A DNA stretch of 39,551 nucleotides. Origin: Sphingomonas yabuuchiae (GTDB lineage Bacteria > Pseudomonadota > Alphaproteobacteria > Sphingomonadales > Sphingomonadaceae). Below the pieces are notes generated by a model that was not told the origin of the DNA, searched no databases, and saw nothing but the letters and a program-made list of their open reading frames with translations. The DNA is taken from positions 1 to 39,551 of the forward strand of contig NZ_LDTF01000043.1 in the NCBI RefSeq assembly GCF_001477495.1, written 5' to 3'. The position numbers and the translations under genes are program-made. Shown here one piece after another: positions 25,597 through 32,615 of this stretch. Each line of letters starts with the position of its first letter. Positions within the stretch are counted from its first letter, which is position 1.

Positions 25597-26291
25597 ATGC
25601 GGCGGCTCGGAAACGCCCTTTCGGCCACCATGCTGGTCACCGCCAGCCCGGTACGGCCCGACGACGAGACGATGACGATCCGCGGCGGCATTCTCTATAC
25701 GGCGGCGGGGAAACGAGTGACTCTGCGCGACGTCAACGAGATGCTCTCGGTTCCGACCGATCCCACCGGCGCGCGTACCACGCCGTAAATCGCCCGGACC
25801 GGCGCCAATGCCGTCCGCATCTTCTTCCTGTCCGACTATCCGGCGGAAAGGCTCAACGCGATCCTGGCCCGTGCGGTGGCGAATGGGCTTATCCCGATCG
25901 TCGAATGCCATGCCGCGATGGCGAAATGGGACAGACTGGGACAAGGAGTATGCGATGCTCCTCGACAACTGGCCCGTCTTCCAGCGCGCTGACCCACACC
26001 ATGCGATCGTTGGCTCGGCGCACAGTTATTGGGTGGGGACCGAGGATGAGCGAAAGGCCCCGCACCGCATCATCATTGTGAAGGTGACGCAAGATGATAC
26101 CCTTTTCTTGCTCCGGCGAGGGGCCAACGGGGACCGGCTGGAATTGCAGGCCCTCTCCCTATCGATGGGCAATGACCGCGCTGCAAAAGGTTCAGATCGG
26201 CTGGCTGGCTGGGTCCTGGGGGCTGCTACCCAATGGGGATTGTCGCGAGGCCAACAGCTACGACATCATGTCCTGGGGGCGTTTTAGGTAA
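25597..26291 (+). pseudogene. Decayed GH5 mannanase-like gene
   Basis: Begins with ATG 4 bases after the esterase stop and a signal-peptide-like start, then GGILYTAAGKRVTLRDVNEML. The frame hits TAA at 25786-25788, continues as ARTGANAVRIFFLSDYP and GLIPIVECHAAMAKWD, then shifts near 25925-25935. It shifts to a frame reading NWPVFQRADPHHAIVGSAHSYW and TLFLLRRGANG, then shifts again near 26165 to QIGWLAGSWGLLPNGDC and YDIMSWGRF before a stop at 26289-26291. These are pieces, in order, of a family 5 mannanase or cellulase. The acid/base NEP region and the usual EFG nucleophile motif are missing. One stop plus at least two frameshifts and internal loss make it non-functional. The active mannanase at 6950-8296 may have made it redundant. 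Confidence 0.8.
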
Positions 26292-26575
26292 GGGCAATCG
26301 CCTTGTGGTCAGCACATGATGGTCCGACACCCCGCCAGCGTCCGCTAATCAGCGCGACGCGCCGCGTGCAATCCCCAAGACCCGTCAAACTATATCGTGC
26401 CCTCGTCGCAAACCTCCGGTCCGACCTGATGCGCAGCTCGGCATAAGTAGGCCATTCGTTCAGGTTCCAGCGAGGTTCGGCACCTCGTCGGTGACGCATC
26501 TCGGCGAGCACCTCTCCGCCGCTTCGATGACGCTCCAACGGATCTGATGATAGAGCTCGACGCGGTCGGCGAGTA
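26292..26575. other. Gene-free gap between the GH5 relic and ArsR gene
   Basis: This 284-base stretch has short open frames on both strands, but none resembles a known family, has a good ribosome site or shows a clear repeat. It may be worn-out coding DNA next to the pseudogene. Confidence 0.5.
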
Positions 26576-26887
26576 TCAGGCCGGCCGGTTGGCGAGGACT
26601 GCGCCGAGCAGACCAGGAAAACGCTGGTCGAATTCAGCGCGGCGCAACGTGTTGATCATCTCGCGCCCCGCCTGCGTCGTCTCGATCAGCCCCGCCGCGC
26701 GCAGCAGCTTCAGATGGTTGGACAGCGTGCTCTTCGGGATCGACTCGCATGGCGCTGCATCGGTGCAGCTGAGCCGCTCGGTCGCGGCAAGCCGCGCCAC
26801 CATCGCCAACCGATTGGGATCGGCCAGCGCGTGCAGCGCCAGGTCGAGCGGAACGTCCTCCAGCCGGGGATGGGTGAAGCGTGGCAT
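26576..26887 (-). CDS. ArsR-family winged-helix repressor
   Basis: A 103-residue protein from the ATG at 26887 (a GTG at 26905 would add six residues). It is a compact winged helix typical of ArsR/SmtB relatives: DLALHALADPNRLAMVARL forms the first helices, KSTLSNHLKLLRAAGLIETT the recognition helix and turn, and TQAGREMINTLRR the wing. Two Cys residues (CTDAAPC) occur ahead of the recognition helix, but the classical ELCVCDL metal motif is absent. The signal may therefore be redox or organic rather than a metal. It is divergent from an SDR oxidoreductase gene with a palindrome between them, so it probably represses that gene and itself. Related ArsR-SDR pairs are common in proteobacteria. 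Confidence 0.85.
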   Translation of the reverse strand: MPRFTHPRLEDVPLDLALHALADPNRLAMVARLAATERLSCTDAAPCESIPKSTLSNHLKLLRAAGLIETTQAGREMINTLRRAEFDQRFPGLLGAVLANRPA

Positions 26888-26914
26888 GAGACAGATATAG
26901 GGCACCGAAACAAA

Positions 26915-26939
26915 TATAATAGTTCGGCATTATTGAACT
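26915..26939. promoter_or_regulatory. Promoter/operator between ArsR and SDR genes
   Basis: TATAAT (26915-26920), a perfect -10 box for the rightward SDR gene, is followed directly by AGTTC (26921-26925) and GAACT (26935-26939), inverted 5-base arms around 9 bases. A repressor bound here would block the start site. I see no clear -35 box. Confidence 0.5.
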
Positions 26940-27017
26940 GTTGAAGCGTCACCCCATTTCTCGCCTGCCGACAGCGCACGATGCCGTGATCGCGGGCCCG
27001 ATTTTTGGAGAATGCAC

Positions 27018-27752
27018 ATGTCCCTTCAAGGCAAGACAGCGCTCGTCACCGGCGGATCGCGCGGCATCGGTTCAGCCATCGCCAAACGGCTGGCGGCAGA
27101 CGGCGCGACCGTGGCAATCACCTATGCCGGCAATAAAGCTGCGGCAGACGCTACGGTGTCGGAGATCGAGAGCGCGGGCGGCACTGCCTTCGCCTTCCAG
27201 GCCGATGCCGCCGATCCGGCCTCGCAGCGGGCCGGGGTCGAACAGGCCGCCGCTGCGCTGGGCGGGATCGACATCCTCGTGCACAATGCGGGTGTCGCCG
27301 AATTCTCCACCGTCGCCGAAGACACCGACGAGACCTACGACCGCCAGTTCGCCGTCAACGTAAAGGGCCTGCACGTCGGCACCCGCGCGACCCTGCCGCA
27401 TCTTCGCGACGGCGGGCGGATCATCCTGATCGGCAGCATCTCGGGCGAGATGGCCTTCCCCGCGACCACCGTTTACAGCGCGACCAAGGCAGCGGTGGCG
27501 GCGCTCGCGCGCGGTTGGGCCAAGGACCTCGCCTCGCGCAACATCCTGGTCAACACCGTGCAGCCTGGTCCCATCGACACCGACATGAACCCAGCCGACA
27601 GCCACTTCGCCGGACAGGTGCTGCAAGCGATCCCGCTTGGCCGGTACGGCAAGGTCGAGGAGATCGCGGGCGCGGTCGCCTTCCTCGCTGGCCCCGATGC
27701 GAGCTACATCACCGGCACCACGCTGAACATCGATGGCGGCGCGACGGCCTGA
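27018..27752 (+). CDS. SDR-family oxidoreductase (FabG-like)
   Basis: A 244-residue classical short-chain dehydrogenase/reductase. The ATG at 27018 is preferred over 27012 because GGAG lies 7 bases before it. Signatures are the nucleotide-binding TGGSRGIG (11-18), NAG in VHNAGVAEF, and the catalytic Ser140 or Ser142 with Tyr153 and Lys157 (YSATK). PGPIDTDMNP and the ending TTLNIDGGATA complete the fold. The basic Arg15 after the glycine-rich loop favours NADPH. Relatives reduce 3-oxoacyl chains, quinones or xenobiotic carbonyls; none can be chosen here. It lies divergent to the ArsR regulator and ends at a strong hairpin, so it is probably a single-gene transcript. Confidence 0.9.
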   Translation: MSLQGKTALVTGGSRGIGSAIAKRLAADGATVAITYAGNKAAADATVSEIESAGGTAFAFQADAADPASQRAGVEQAAAALGGIDILVHNAGVAEFSTVAEDTDETYDRQFAVNVKGLHVGTRATLPHLRDGGRIILIGSISGEMAFPATTVYSATKAAVAALARGWAKDLASRNILVNTVQPGPIDTDMNPADSHFAGQVLQAIPLGRYGKVEEIAGAVAFLAGPDASYITGTTLNIDGGATA

Positions 27753-27761
27753 CGGTAGCGG

Positions 27762-27790
27762 GGCGTGCTGGCCGCAAGAACCAGCACGCC
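27762..27790. terminator. Hairpin terminator after the SDR gene
   Basis: GGCGTGCTGG and CCAGCACGCC form a perfect 10-bp stem with a 9-base loop, 9 bases after the SDR stop. No T-run follows. The truncated SDR fragment on the other strand ends just beyond it, so it may serve both directions. Confidence 0.65.
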
Positions 27791-27797
27791 AACGGCG

Positions 27798-28073
27798 TTA
27801 CATGTCTGGCGCGGTCGGGCGTACGATCACCTCGGTGATATCGACGCCATCGGGCTGCTCCAGCGCATAGCGGACGGCCCGCGCGATCGCGGCCGGGGTC
27901 AGCGCCTTCTTTCGCCACCCCGTCAGGGCCGTTGCAACGGCGGGATCGGTGATGTCGTGGCCCAGTTCGGTTGCCACGACGCCCGGCGAGATGAGGGTCG
28001 ACCGGATGTCGTCATGCTCCTGCCGCAACCCCTCGGTGATGGCGCGCACCGCATGCTTGGTGCCGCAATAGAC
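27798..28073 (-). pseudogene. Truncated SDR oxidoreductase, C-terminal third
   Basis: The minus strand encodes AVYCGTKHAVRAITEGLRQE, which contains the SDR active-site YxxxK, then STLISPGVVATELG and a C-terminus ending RPTAPDM. The nucleotide-binding half and the start are missing. At about 28071-28078 the sequence switches to IS3-type transposase on the other strand. About 90 codons of a YdfG-like SDR remain. An apparent frame continues leftward from 28439 through the transposase DNA, but that extension is antisense and not part of the gene. Confidence 0.8.
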
Positions 28074-28590
28074 CGCATCCTGACCATCATTGACGAGGCC
28101 AGCCGCGAGTGTCTGGCACTGGTCGTGTCGCGCCAGCTCCGCCACGAAGACGTGCTGACCGCGTTGGCCGACCTGTTCATTGGACGCGGTCCACCAGCGC
28201 ACATCAGGTCGGACAATGGCAGCGAGTTCATCGCCACCGCCGTCCGGACCTGGCTCGGCCAGATCGACGTGAAGACGCTCTACATCGCCCTGGGCTCGCC
28301 ATGGGAGAACGACTATAACGAAAGCTTCAACGGGTCGCTTCGCGACGAGCTGCTCAATGGCGAGATCTTCTACAGCTTCGCGGAGGCCAAGGTGCTGATC
28401 GAGGCATGGCGCCGTCACTACAACACCGTCCGGCCGCACAGCAGCCTGGGCTACCGCCCGCCGGCCCCGGACGCGGTGACACCGCCATTACCGACCTCCG
28501 GTTCCGCTTCGCTCCACCTACGCCCGACAATGGCCGCGGAGACGACAATGCACTAACTTACAAGCCGGACCACTTGTGGGGCTGCTCACA
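28074..28590 (+). mobile_element. IS3-type insertion sequence, 5'-truncated
   Basis: The plus strand encodes the C-terminal half of an IS3-family OrfB transposase: ILTIIDEASRECLAL, HIRSDNGSEFIA (second Asp of DDE), GSPWENDYNESFNGSLRDEL (final Glu), and YNTVRPHSSLGYRPPAPDAV, with a stop at 28554-28556. The first Asp motif (ending DFV) and OrfA are absent, so it cannot transpose. The right end probably lies just after 28571-28590, where the sequence becomes the CCACTTGTGGGG-like end seen in related elements. The open frame continues leftward to 27765 across SDR antisense DNA, giving a chimeric ORF of no biological meaning. ENDYNES in place of the usual ENGYxES suggests relaxed selection. Confidence 0.85.
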
Positions 28591-28796
28591 CCGCTGGGCG
28601 GACCAAGCTCGCGGAGCGCGTAGACCGAGCAGCTCGAACCTTCTGTGACGCGTACGATCCGCAGGACGAAACTGCGATCTTTGACCCGCATCTTGCCAGC
28701 TCTCGATATTGCCCGGACCATGCGACCATCTTGCTCCTGCACAAGGCGCCTGCTTCCGTGCGCCGCGCGTATCGCAAGAATGTCGGCAACAAGTAG
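28587..28796 (+). pseudogene. Headless ORF after the IS3 right end, unknown family
   Basis: About 69 codons of open frame with no start codon begin at the IS3 boundary and read, in part, LAERVDRAARTFCDAYDPQD, AIFDPHLASSRYCPDHATI and SVRRAYRKNVGNK before TAG. The composition is protein-like, rich in Asp/Glu and Ala with balanced charge, and differs from the antisense frames. It looks like the 3' end of a gene cut by the insertion event. I do not recognise the family. Confidence 0.35.
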
Positions 28797-28818
28797 CCGG
28801 AAAACGTCCGCCAGCTTA

Positions 28819-29280
28819 TCAACGGGCTGGCGGCTGCATAAGCTCTATCGTGATATGATCCGGTCCCGAAACATAGGCTACCAAAGTTCCTTTCCGCGGA
28901 CCACCTGCGATCGGGAGCGGGCTACCCTTGGCCTTCCATCCTGCGGCTTCGACGCGGGCGATGGCAGCATGAATATTTTCCACTGTTAGAGCCAGGTGGG
29001 CCGCACCGATCGCCCCAGCGCTGTTGGGCACCGCCCCGTTCTGGCTCCCTTTTGAATATTGCAGCAGCTCGACTGCGTAGCCATCTGGTGCCCTGACGAT
29101 CGCCGTTTTGACATTGGGATCGTCGACACCAGTCACTCGACGCAGGAACTCACCCCCCATCTCCGACTGCCGTTCGAGCTTGAAGCCAAGCGCTGCGGTC
29201 CAGAACTGAATGGCATCGTCCAAAGACGATACAGCGAACCCCGTGTGGTCTACCGCCAGTATGTTTGCGTCGTCGGTCAT
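28819..29280 (-). CDS. VOC-superfamily (glyoxalase-like) protein
   Basis: A 153-residue vicinal-oxygen-chelate protein with two beta-alpha-beta-beta-beta modules: ILAVDHTGFAVSSLDDAIQF opens the first, GAAHLALTVENIHAAIARVE the second. Likely metal ligands are His11 or a neighbour, Glu in YAVELLQYS, His in AAHLAL and Glu in ITIELMQPP, matching the H/E/H/E pattern. Members include glyoxalase I, extradiol dioxygenases and methylmalonyl-CoA epimerases; the length fits a small lyase or epimerase. GAGGGTG lies 6 bases before the ATG. A 26-codon ORF ends 10 bases upstream. The substrate cannot be told. Confidence 0.82.
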   Translation of the reverse strand: MTDDANILAVDHTGFAVSSLDDAIQFWTAALGFKLERQSEMGGEFLRRVTGVDDPNVKTAIVRAPDGYAVELLQYSKGSQNGAVPNSAGAIGAAHLALTVENIHAAIARVEAAGWKAKGSPLPIAGGPRKGTLVAYVSGPDHITIELMQPPAR

Positions 29281-29290
29281 TGTTACACCC

Positions 29291-29371
29291 TCACTGAGCC
29301 GTGCGTGCGCTGGCTGGCGCGTACGCCCCGGCTGCCACCGACGCCAGCAGCATCGCGAACATGATCTTCAT
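29291..29371 (-). CDS. 26-codon ORF resembling an isolated signal peptide
   Basis: Starts at an ATG with GGAAGG about 6 bases upstream and encodes MKIMFAMLLASVAAGAYAPA followed by SARTAQ and a stop. The sequence has a basic start, a hydrophobic core and an AXA-type end, like a secretory signal with nothing behind it. It may be the stump of a secreted protein lost by deletion, or a leader upstream of the VOC gene. I am not sure it is translated to any purpose. Confidence 0.35.
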   Translation of the reverse strand: MKIMFAMLLASVAAGAYAPASARTAQ

Positions 29372-29593
29372 GGTAACCTTCCAACGCCAAGGCCATCTGC
29401 GACGGTCTTGCCAAATGGCGGGTTCAGTCGACGGCCGCAATTCGGAGATGCCTCGAAAGGGATGGCAGGTCGTACCGGGCCTGGGCGGCGCGGTGCAGCC
29501 CTGACGTTCCATACAGTAAGACGGGTTGGAGAGGGCCGTTGCTCCGGTCCTACCTATGGGGGCGGCATATAGATGCGATACGAGCGTGACGTA

Positions 29594-29625
29594 CCCGGAG
29601 CCAGCAGGCCGTTGCTGGCTCCGGG
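29594..29625. terminator. Hairpin terminator after the Dps-like gene
   Basis: CCCGGAGCCAGCA and TGCTGGCTCCGGG form a perfect 13-bp stem with a 6-base loop, 24 bases beyond the stop of the leftward Dps-like gene. It is the strongest hairpin seen in the window; no T-run follows on the leftward side. Confidence 0.75.
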
Positions 29626-29648
29626 GCGCACGCGACCGGCGTCGATGC

Positions 29649-30311
29649 CTATCGCGCGCCGGGGGCCGTCCGTGCCATCGGCGGCACCGGGCGGCCGCCG
29701 TTCAGGTCCGCGCCGTTATTGGGGTCGGTCGGGGTCGGCTGCACCATCGCGCGCATCTGCCACTGATATTTGTCGATCGCGTGCTGCACTTCCTGCAACA
29801 GGTTCGAGGTGGTGGGATCGCCATCCTCGCTGGCCTTGATGCCCTGGCCGATCTCGTCGCTGACCACGCGGTAGTTGGTCGCGAACCAGCCGATCACCTG
29901 CGCATCGTCGATGAATCCGCCCGGCATTTCCGGCACGCGGCTGGTGCGCACGATGGTGTTGGCGCGGCCATCCGCGGAGGCGCCGATCGCCAGCAGCCGC
30001 TCGGCCACCTCGTCTGCATATTTGGCGACGCCGTCATGATGGTCCTGCAACAGCTCGTGCAGCGGGTAGAACAACGTGCCCGACACATTCCAATGCGCCT
30101 GCTTGGTCTGGAGCTGAAGTTGCTGGAGTTCGATCAGCGTCTGCTGAAGCGCCATGATCGAGGCACGCTGGGCCTCGCCCTGCGGGCCGCCATGAGGCTG
30201 GCTGGACAGGCTGTTTTGCGGAAATCCGTTACCCGTCTGGGTGTCGCCAGTCTGGGCGAAAGCGGGCGCGGCGAAAAGGCACGCGACCAGCGCGAGCGAA
30301 GCGTAACGCAT
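29649..30311 (-). CDS. Dps/ferritin-like protein with an export signal
   Basis: A 220-residue Dps-family protein. The ATG at 30311 follows AAGGAACAGGAA and encodes a clear secretory signal, YASLALVACLFAAPAFAQ, cut near residue 20. The Dps core runs from ~45 to ~195 with the ferroxidase helix KQAHWNVSGTLFYPLHELL (His73) and DHHDGVAKYADEVAERLLA, retaining the His/Asp/Glu iron ligands. A Pro/Asn/Gly-rich tail of ~25 residues follows. Ordinary Dps proteins are cytosolic and coat DNA, so an exported version would store iron or quench peroxide in the periplasm. It lies downstream of a metal-type two-component system, 112 bases after the kinase gene, perhaps with its own promoter. Confidence 0.82.
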   Translation of the reverse strand: MRYASLALVACLFAAPAFAQTGDTQTGNGFPQNSLSSQPHGGPQGEAQRASIMALQQTLIELQQLQLQTKQAHWNVSGTLFYPLHELLQDHHDGVAKYADEVAERLLAIGASADGRANTIVRTSRVPEMPGGFIDDAQVIGWFATNYRVVSDEIGQGIKASEDGDPTTSNLLQEVQHAIDKYQWQMRAMVQPTPTDPNNGADLNGGRPVPPMARTAPGAR

Positions 30312-30411
30312 CGTTCCTGTTCCTTCGATAAGGGGCTCAGCCGGAGAGAATGGAGTTCGGCTCAGGCCGTTGATCGGCGGACGGTGAACGCGACCATCGG
30401 GATAGGGTTCT

Positions 30412-30421
30412 ATAAATTTAT
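30412..30421. promoter_or_regulatory. AT-rich palindrome before the Dps-like gene
   Basis: ATAAATTTAT is a perfect 10-base palindrome in an AT-rich patch just past the kinase stop and ~100 bases upstream of the Dps-like start. It contains a possible leftward -10 box (TATAGA beside it). It may be a promoter or operator for the Dps-like gene alone. Confidence 0.35.
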
Positions 30422-30423
30422 GT

Positions 30424-31785
30424 TTATTTTGCCGCGCCGGGGCAGATGATCGATACCGCACTACCCTGGGCCGCAAAGGCAAGGCCAAAGCCGTGGAGAT
30501 CGGCGATCGCCTTGACCAGCGGCAGGCCCAGCCCCACCCCCGGCTGGTCGGCGCGACCGCGATAGAAGCGTTGCAGCACCAGCGCCCTCTCCGCCGGGGG
30601 GACACCGATACCGTCATCGGCCACGCTCAGCATGATGTCGCCCCCCTGCACCCCAAGGGTGACGCGCACCGCGCCACCGACCGGCCCGAACTTCATCGCA
30701 TTGTCGATCAGGTTCGACACCGCCTCAATCAACAGGCTGGCATCGCCGTCGACCGGCGGCACCGGCTCGGTGGCATAGGTCAGGGTGATGCCGCGATCCT
30801 CGGCGGTCGGATGGTGCAGGTCGCATGCATCCTCGACCAGCCGGGCCAGATCGACGGGCGCGAAGCGGCTGCGGCGGGCATGATCCTCCAGCTCGCGAAT
30901 GCGCAGCAGCGCGGCGATGATGCCCAGCAGCTTGTCGACATCGGCCAGCGTCGCCTCGGCGGTCGCGGCAAAGGCGTCGCGGTCGCTATCGTCGCGCATC
31001 CCCCGCTCGACCCGTGCGCGCAGGCGTGTCAGCGGCGTGCGGAGCTGGTGCGCGATATCGTCGCCGATCCCGCGCATGTCGCCGACCAGCAGCTGGAGCC
31101 GGTCGAGCATCAGGTTGATGTCGGCGCAGAGCAGCCCGAAACTGTCGGGATCGCCCGGCACCGGCAACCGCCCGGACAGGTCGCCGCCCAAAATCCGCTC
31201 GGTCAGGCGGCGGACCGCATCGACCTGCCGCGCCGCCCGCCGCCCGGCGATCAGCCCGAAGACCAGCGCGATCAGGATGCCCGGCACCAGCCCGATCAGC
31301 AACGACTGGCCGACCAGCCGCATCGATGCGACGGAGTCGTCCAGATCGACGCCGACCAGCAGGCGCGTCCCGTCCGGCATCGGACAGAGCTGCACCCGCG
31401 CCTCGTCGCTGCGCTTGCCCGGCAATTCGGTGGGCACGACGGTGGCGACGAACGACCCGCCGCTCGGCGCCCCCGGCGGCAGGTGCGCGACATTGCCCGC
31501 GATCCGCCGTCCGCTGGCATCGAACAGCGCCAGAAAGAGGTCGCGATGGATGTCGCGGTCCAGCTTCTCGCGCAGTTCCTCGGGCCGCTCCTCCGCCGGG
31601 GTCAGGCGGAAGAAGGTGCAGTCGTCGCTCAAGCGATGCTCGATCTCGCGCCGGTGGGTGTCGCCTGCCAGCACCCAGAAGACCGCCGCCAGCGCCAGCG
31701 ATTGCAGCACCAGCATCGCCGCCAGCGCGCTACCCCAGCGCCACGTCGCCCGCGCGCGCGGATCAGTGGGGAAGATCGAAGACAT
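30424..31785 (-). CDS. Two-component sensor histidine kinase
   Basis: A 453-residue membrane kinase. Membrane segments lie at about residues 16-40 and 158-180 and enclose a ~115-residue periplasmic sensor domain with two Cys (DDCTFFRL and VQLCPMP). A HAMP linker follows (GRRAARQVDAVRRLTERIL). The phospho-acceptor is His246 in DDIAHQLRTPLTRLR, and the ATPase domain shows SNLIDNAMKFGP, VADDGIGVPP and GVGLGLPLVKAI. The QLRTPLT form of the H-box is typical of alphaproteobacterial kinases. The gene overlaps the response regulator by 23 bases. Its place between an exported Dps-like gene and a divergent czcCA-like efflux pair suggests a CzcS-like metal or envelope-stress sensor; the ligand is inferred. 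Confidence 0.9.
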   Translation of the reverse strand: MSSIFPTDPRARATWRWGSALAAMLVLQSLALAAVFWVLAGDTHRREIEHRLSDDCTFFRLTPAEERPEELREKLDRDIHRDLFLALFDASGRRIAGNVAHLPPGAPSGGSFVATVVPTELPGKRSDEARVQLCPMPDGTRLLVGVDLDDSVASMRLVGQSLLIGLVPGILIALVFGLIAGRRAARQVDAVRRLTERILGGDLSGRLPVPGDPDSFGLLCADINLMLDRLQLLVGDMRGIGDDIAHQLRTPLTRLRARVERGMRDDSDRDAFAATAEATLADVDKLLGIIAALLRIRELEDHARRSRFAPVDLARLVEDACDLHHPTAEDRGITLTYATEPVPPVDGDASLLIEAVSNLIDNAMKFGPVGGAVRVTLGVQGGDIMLSVADDGIGVPPAERALVLQRFYRGRADQPGVGLGLPLVKAIADLHGFGLAFAAQGSAVSIICPGAAK

Positions 31786-32440
31786 AACCCTGCCCCCGCA
31801 CGTTGCGGATCAACTGCACCTCGCCCTCGCCGTCCACCTTGCGGCGCAGGCGACCCATATGGACGTCGACGACATTGGTATTGGGCTCGAAATTGTAACC
31901 CCAGACGTCCTGGAGCAGCATCGAGCGGGTGATGATCCGCCCCGGCCGCCGGACCATATAGTCGAGCAGCTTCAACTCGCGCGGCAACAGCGCCAGATCG
32001 CGTCCGGCACGCGTGGCGCTCCCCGTCAGCAGGTCGAGATCGAGCGGCCCCGCGATCAGCCGCGTCTCGCGCGTGTCGTTGGGGCGACGCAGCAGCGCCT
32101 CGACCCGCGCGATCAGTTCGACCAGTGCGAACGGCTTGGGCAGATAGTCGTCGCCCCCGGCGCGCAAGCCCCGCACCCGGTCGTCCAGGCTGCCGAGCGC
32201 GCTCAGCACCAGCGCAGGCGTGCGCTGCCCGCGCGCGCGCAGGTCGGACAGCAGCCCCAGTCCTTCGCCGTCGGGCAATTGCCGGTCGAGGATCAGCAGG
32301 TCGAACGTCCCGCCCTCGACCAGCCCGGATGCGGCGGCCAGGGTGGCGGCGTGGCAAACCTCATGCCCGGCGGCGCGCAGTTCCAGAAGGATTTCCTCCG
32401 CCGTGCCCGCATCATCCTCGATCACCAATATCCGCGTCAT
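31763..32440 (-). CDS. OmpR/PhoB-family response regulator
   Basis: A 225-residue regulator from the ATG at 32440; an upstream start at 32476 is possible but lacks the canonical opening. The receiver domain begins MTRILVIEDDAG and has the phospho-acceptor Asp52 in LLILDRQLPDGEG, with Lys in YLPKPF. The C-terminal winged helix includes LLPRELKLLDYMVRRPG, NVVDVHMGRLRRKVD and VRGQGYVFD. It is cotranscribed with the kinase that follows and divergent from the czcC-like gene. Direct and inverted ATTTAGT repeats sit between the two. It probably activates the efflux genes, as CzcR and CusR do in other bacteria; this is inferred from position. Confidence 0.92.
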   Translation of the reverse strand: MTRILVIEDDAGTAEEILLELRAAGHEVCHAATLAAASGLVEGGTFDLLILDRQLPDGEGLGLLSDLRARGQRTPALVLSALGSLDDRVRGLRAGGDDYLPKPFALVELIARVEALLRRPNDTRETRLIAGPLDLDLLTGSATRAGRDLALLPRELKLLDYMVRRPGRIITRSMLLQDVWGYNFEPNTNVVDVHMGRLRRKVDGEGEVQLIRNVRGQGYVFDLPH

Positions 32441-32486
32441 GTCGGCGTGTTCGCAACAGACGGCAGACGGCGTCAATGAAATTACG

Positions 32487-32558
32487 ATTTAGTATTGATA
32501 GTCATTACGAACAGAACCGATCCTGCCCGCCGGAATATTCCCTAAATCGGGATTTAGT
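32487..32558. promoter_or_regulatory. Repeats in the regulator/efflux divergent region
   Basis: ATTTAGT occurs at 32487-32493 and 32552-32558. The second copy is part of the inverted repeat CTAAAT-CGGG-ATTTAG (32542-32557). OmpR-family regulators usually bind paired short repeats, so this is a candidate operator for the czcC-like promoter. The spacing of the outer pair (65 bases) is long for a single dimer site. Confidence 0.45.
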
Positions 32559-32615
32559 CGACGCCATCCGAACAACTCGTCTAACGGGCGGAACGAATAC
32601 CGCCGGGAGGACAAG

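Noticed and set aside
27765..28556. A 263-codon transposase-like ORF
   Set aside because: Only its second part (from ~28074) is transposase; the first part is antisense to the SDR fragment, so the full ORF is a chimera of two broken genes.
30493..32479. Long rightward frames opposite the kinase and response regulator
   Set aside because: Both plus-strand frames are shadows of a two-component pair with clear His246 and Asp52 motifs.
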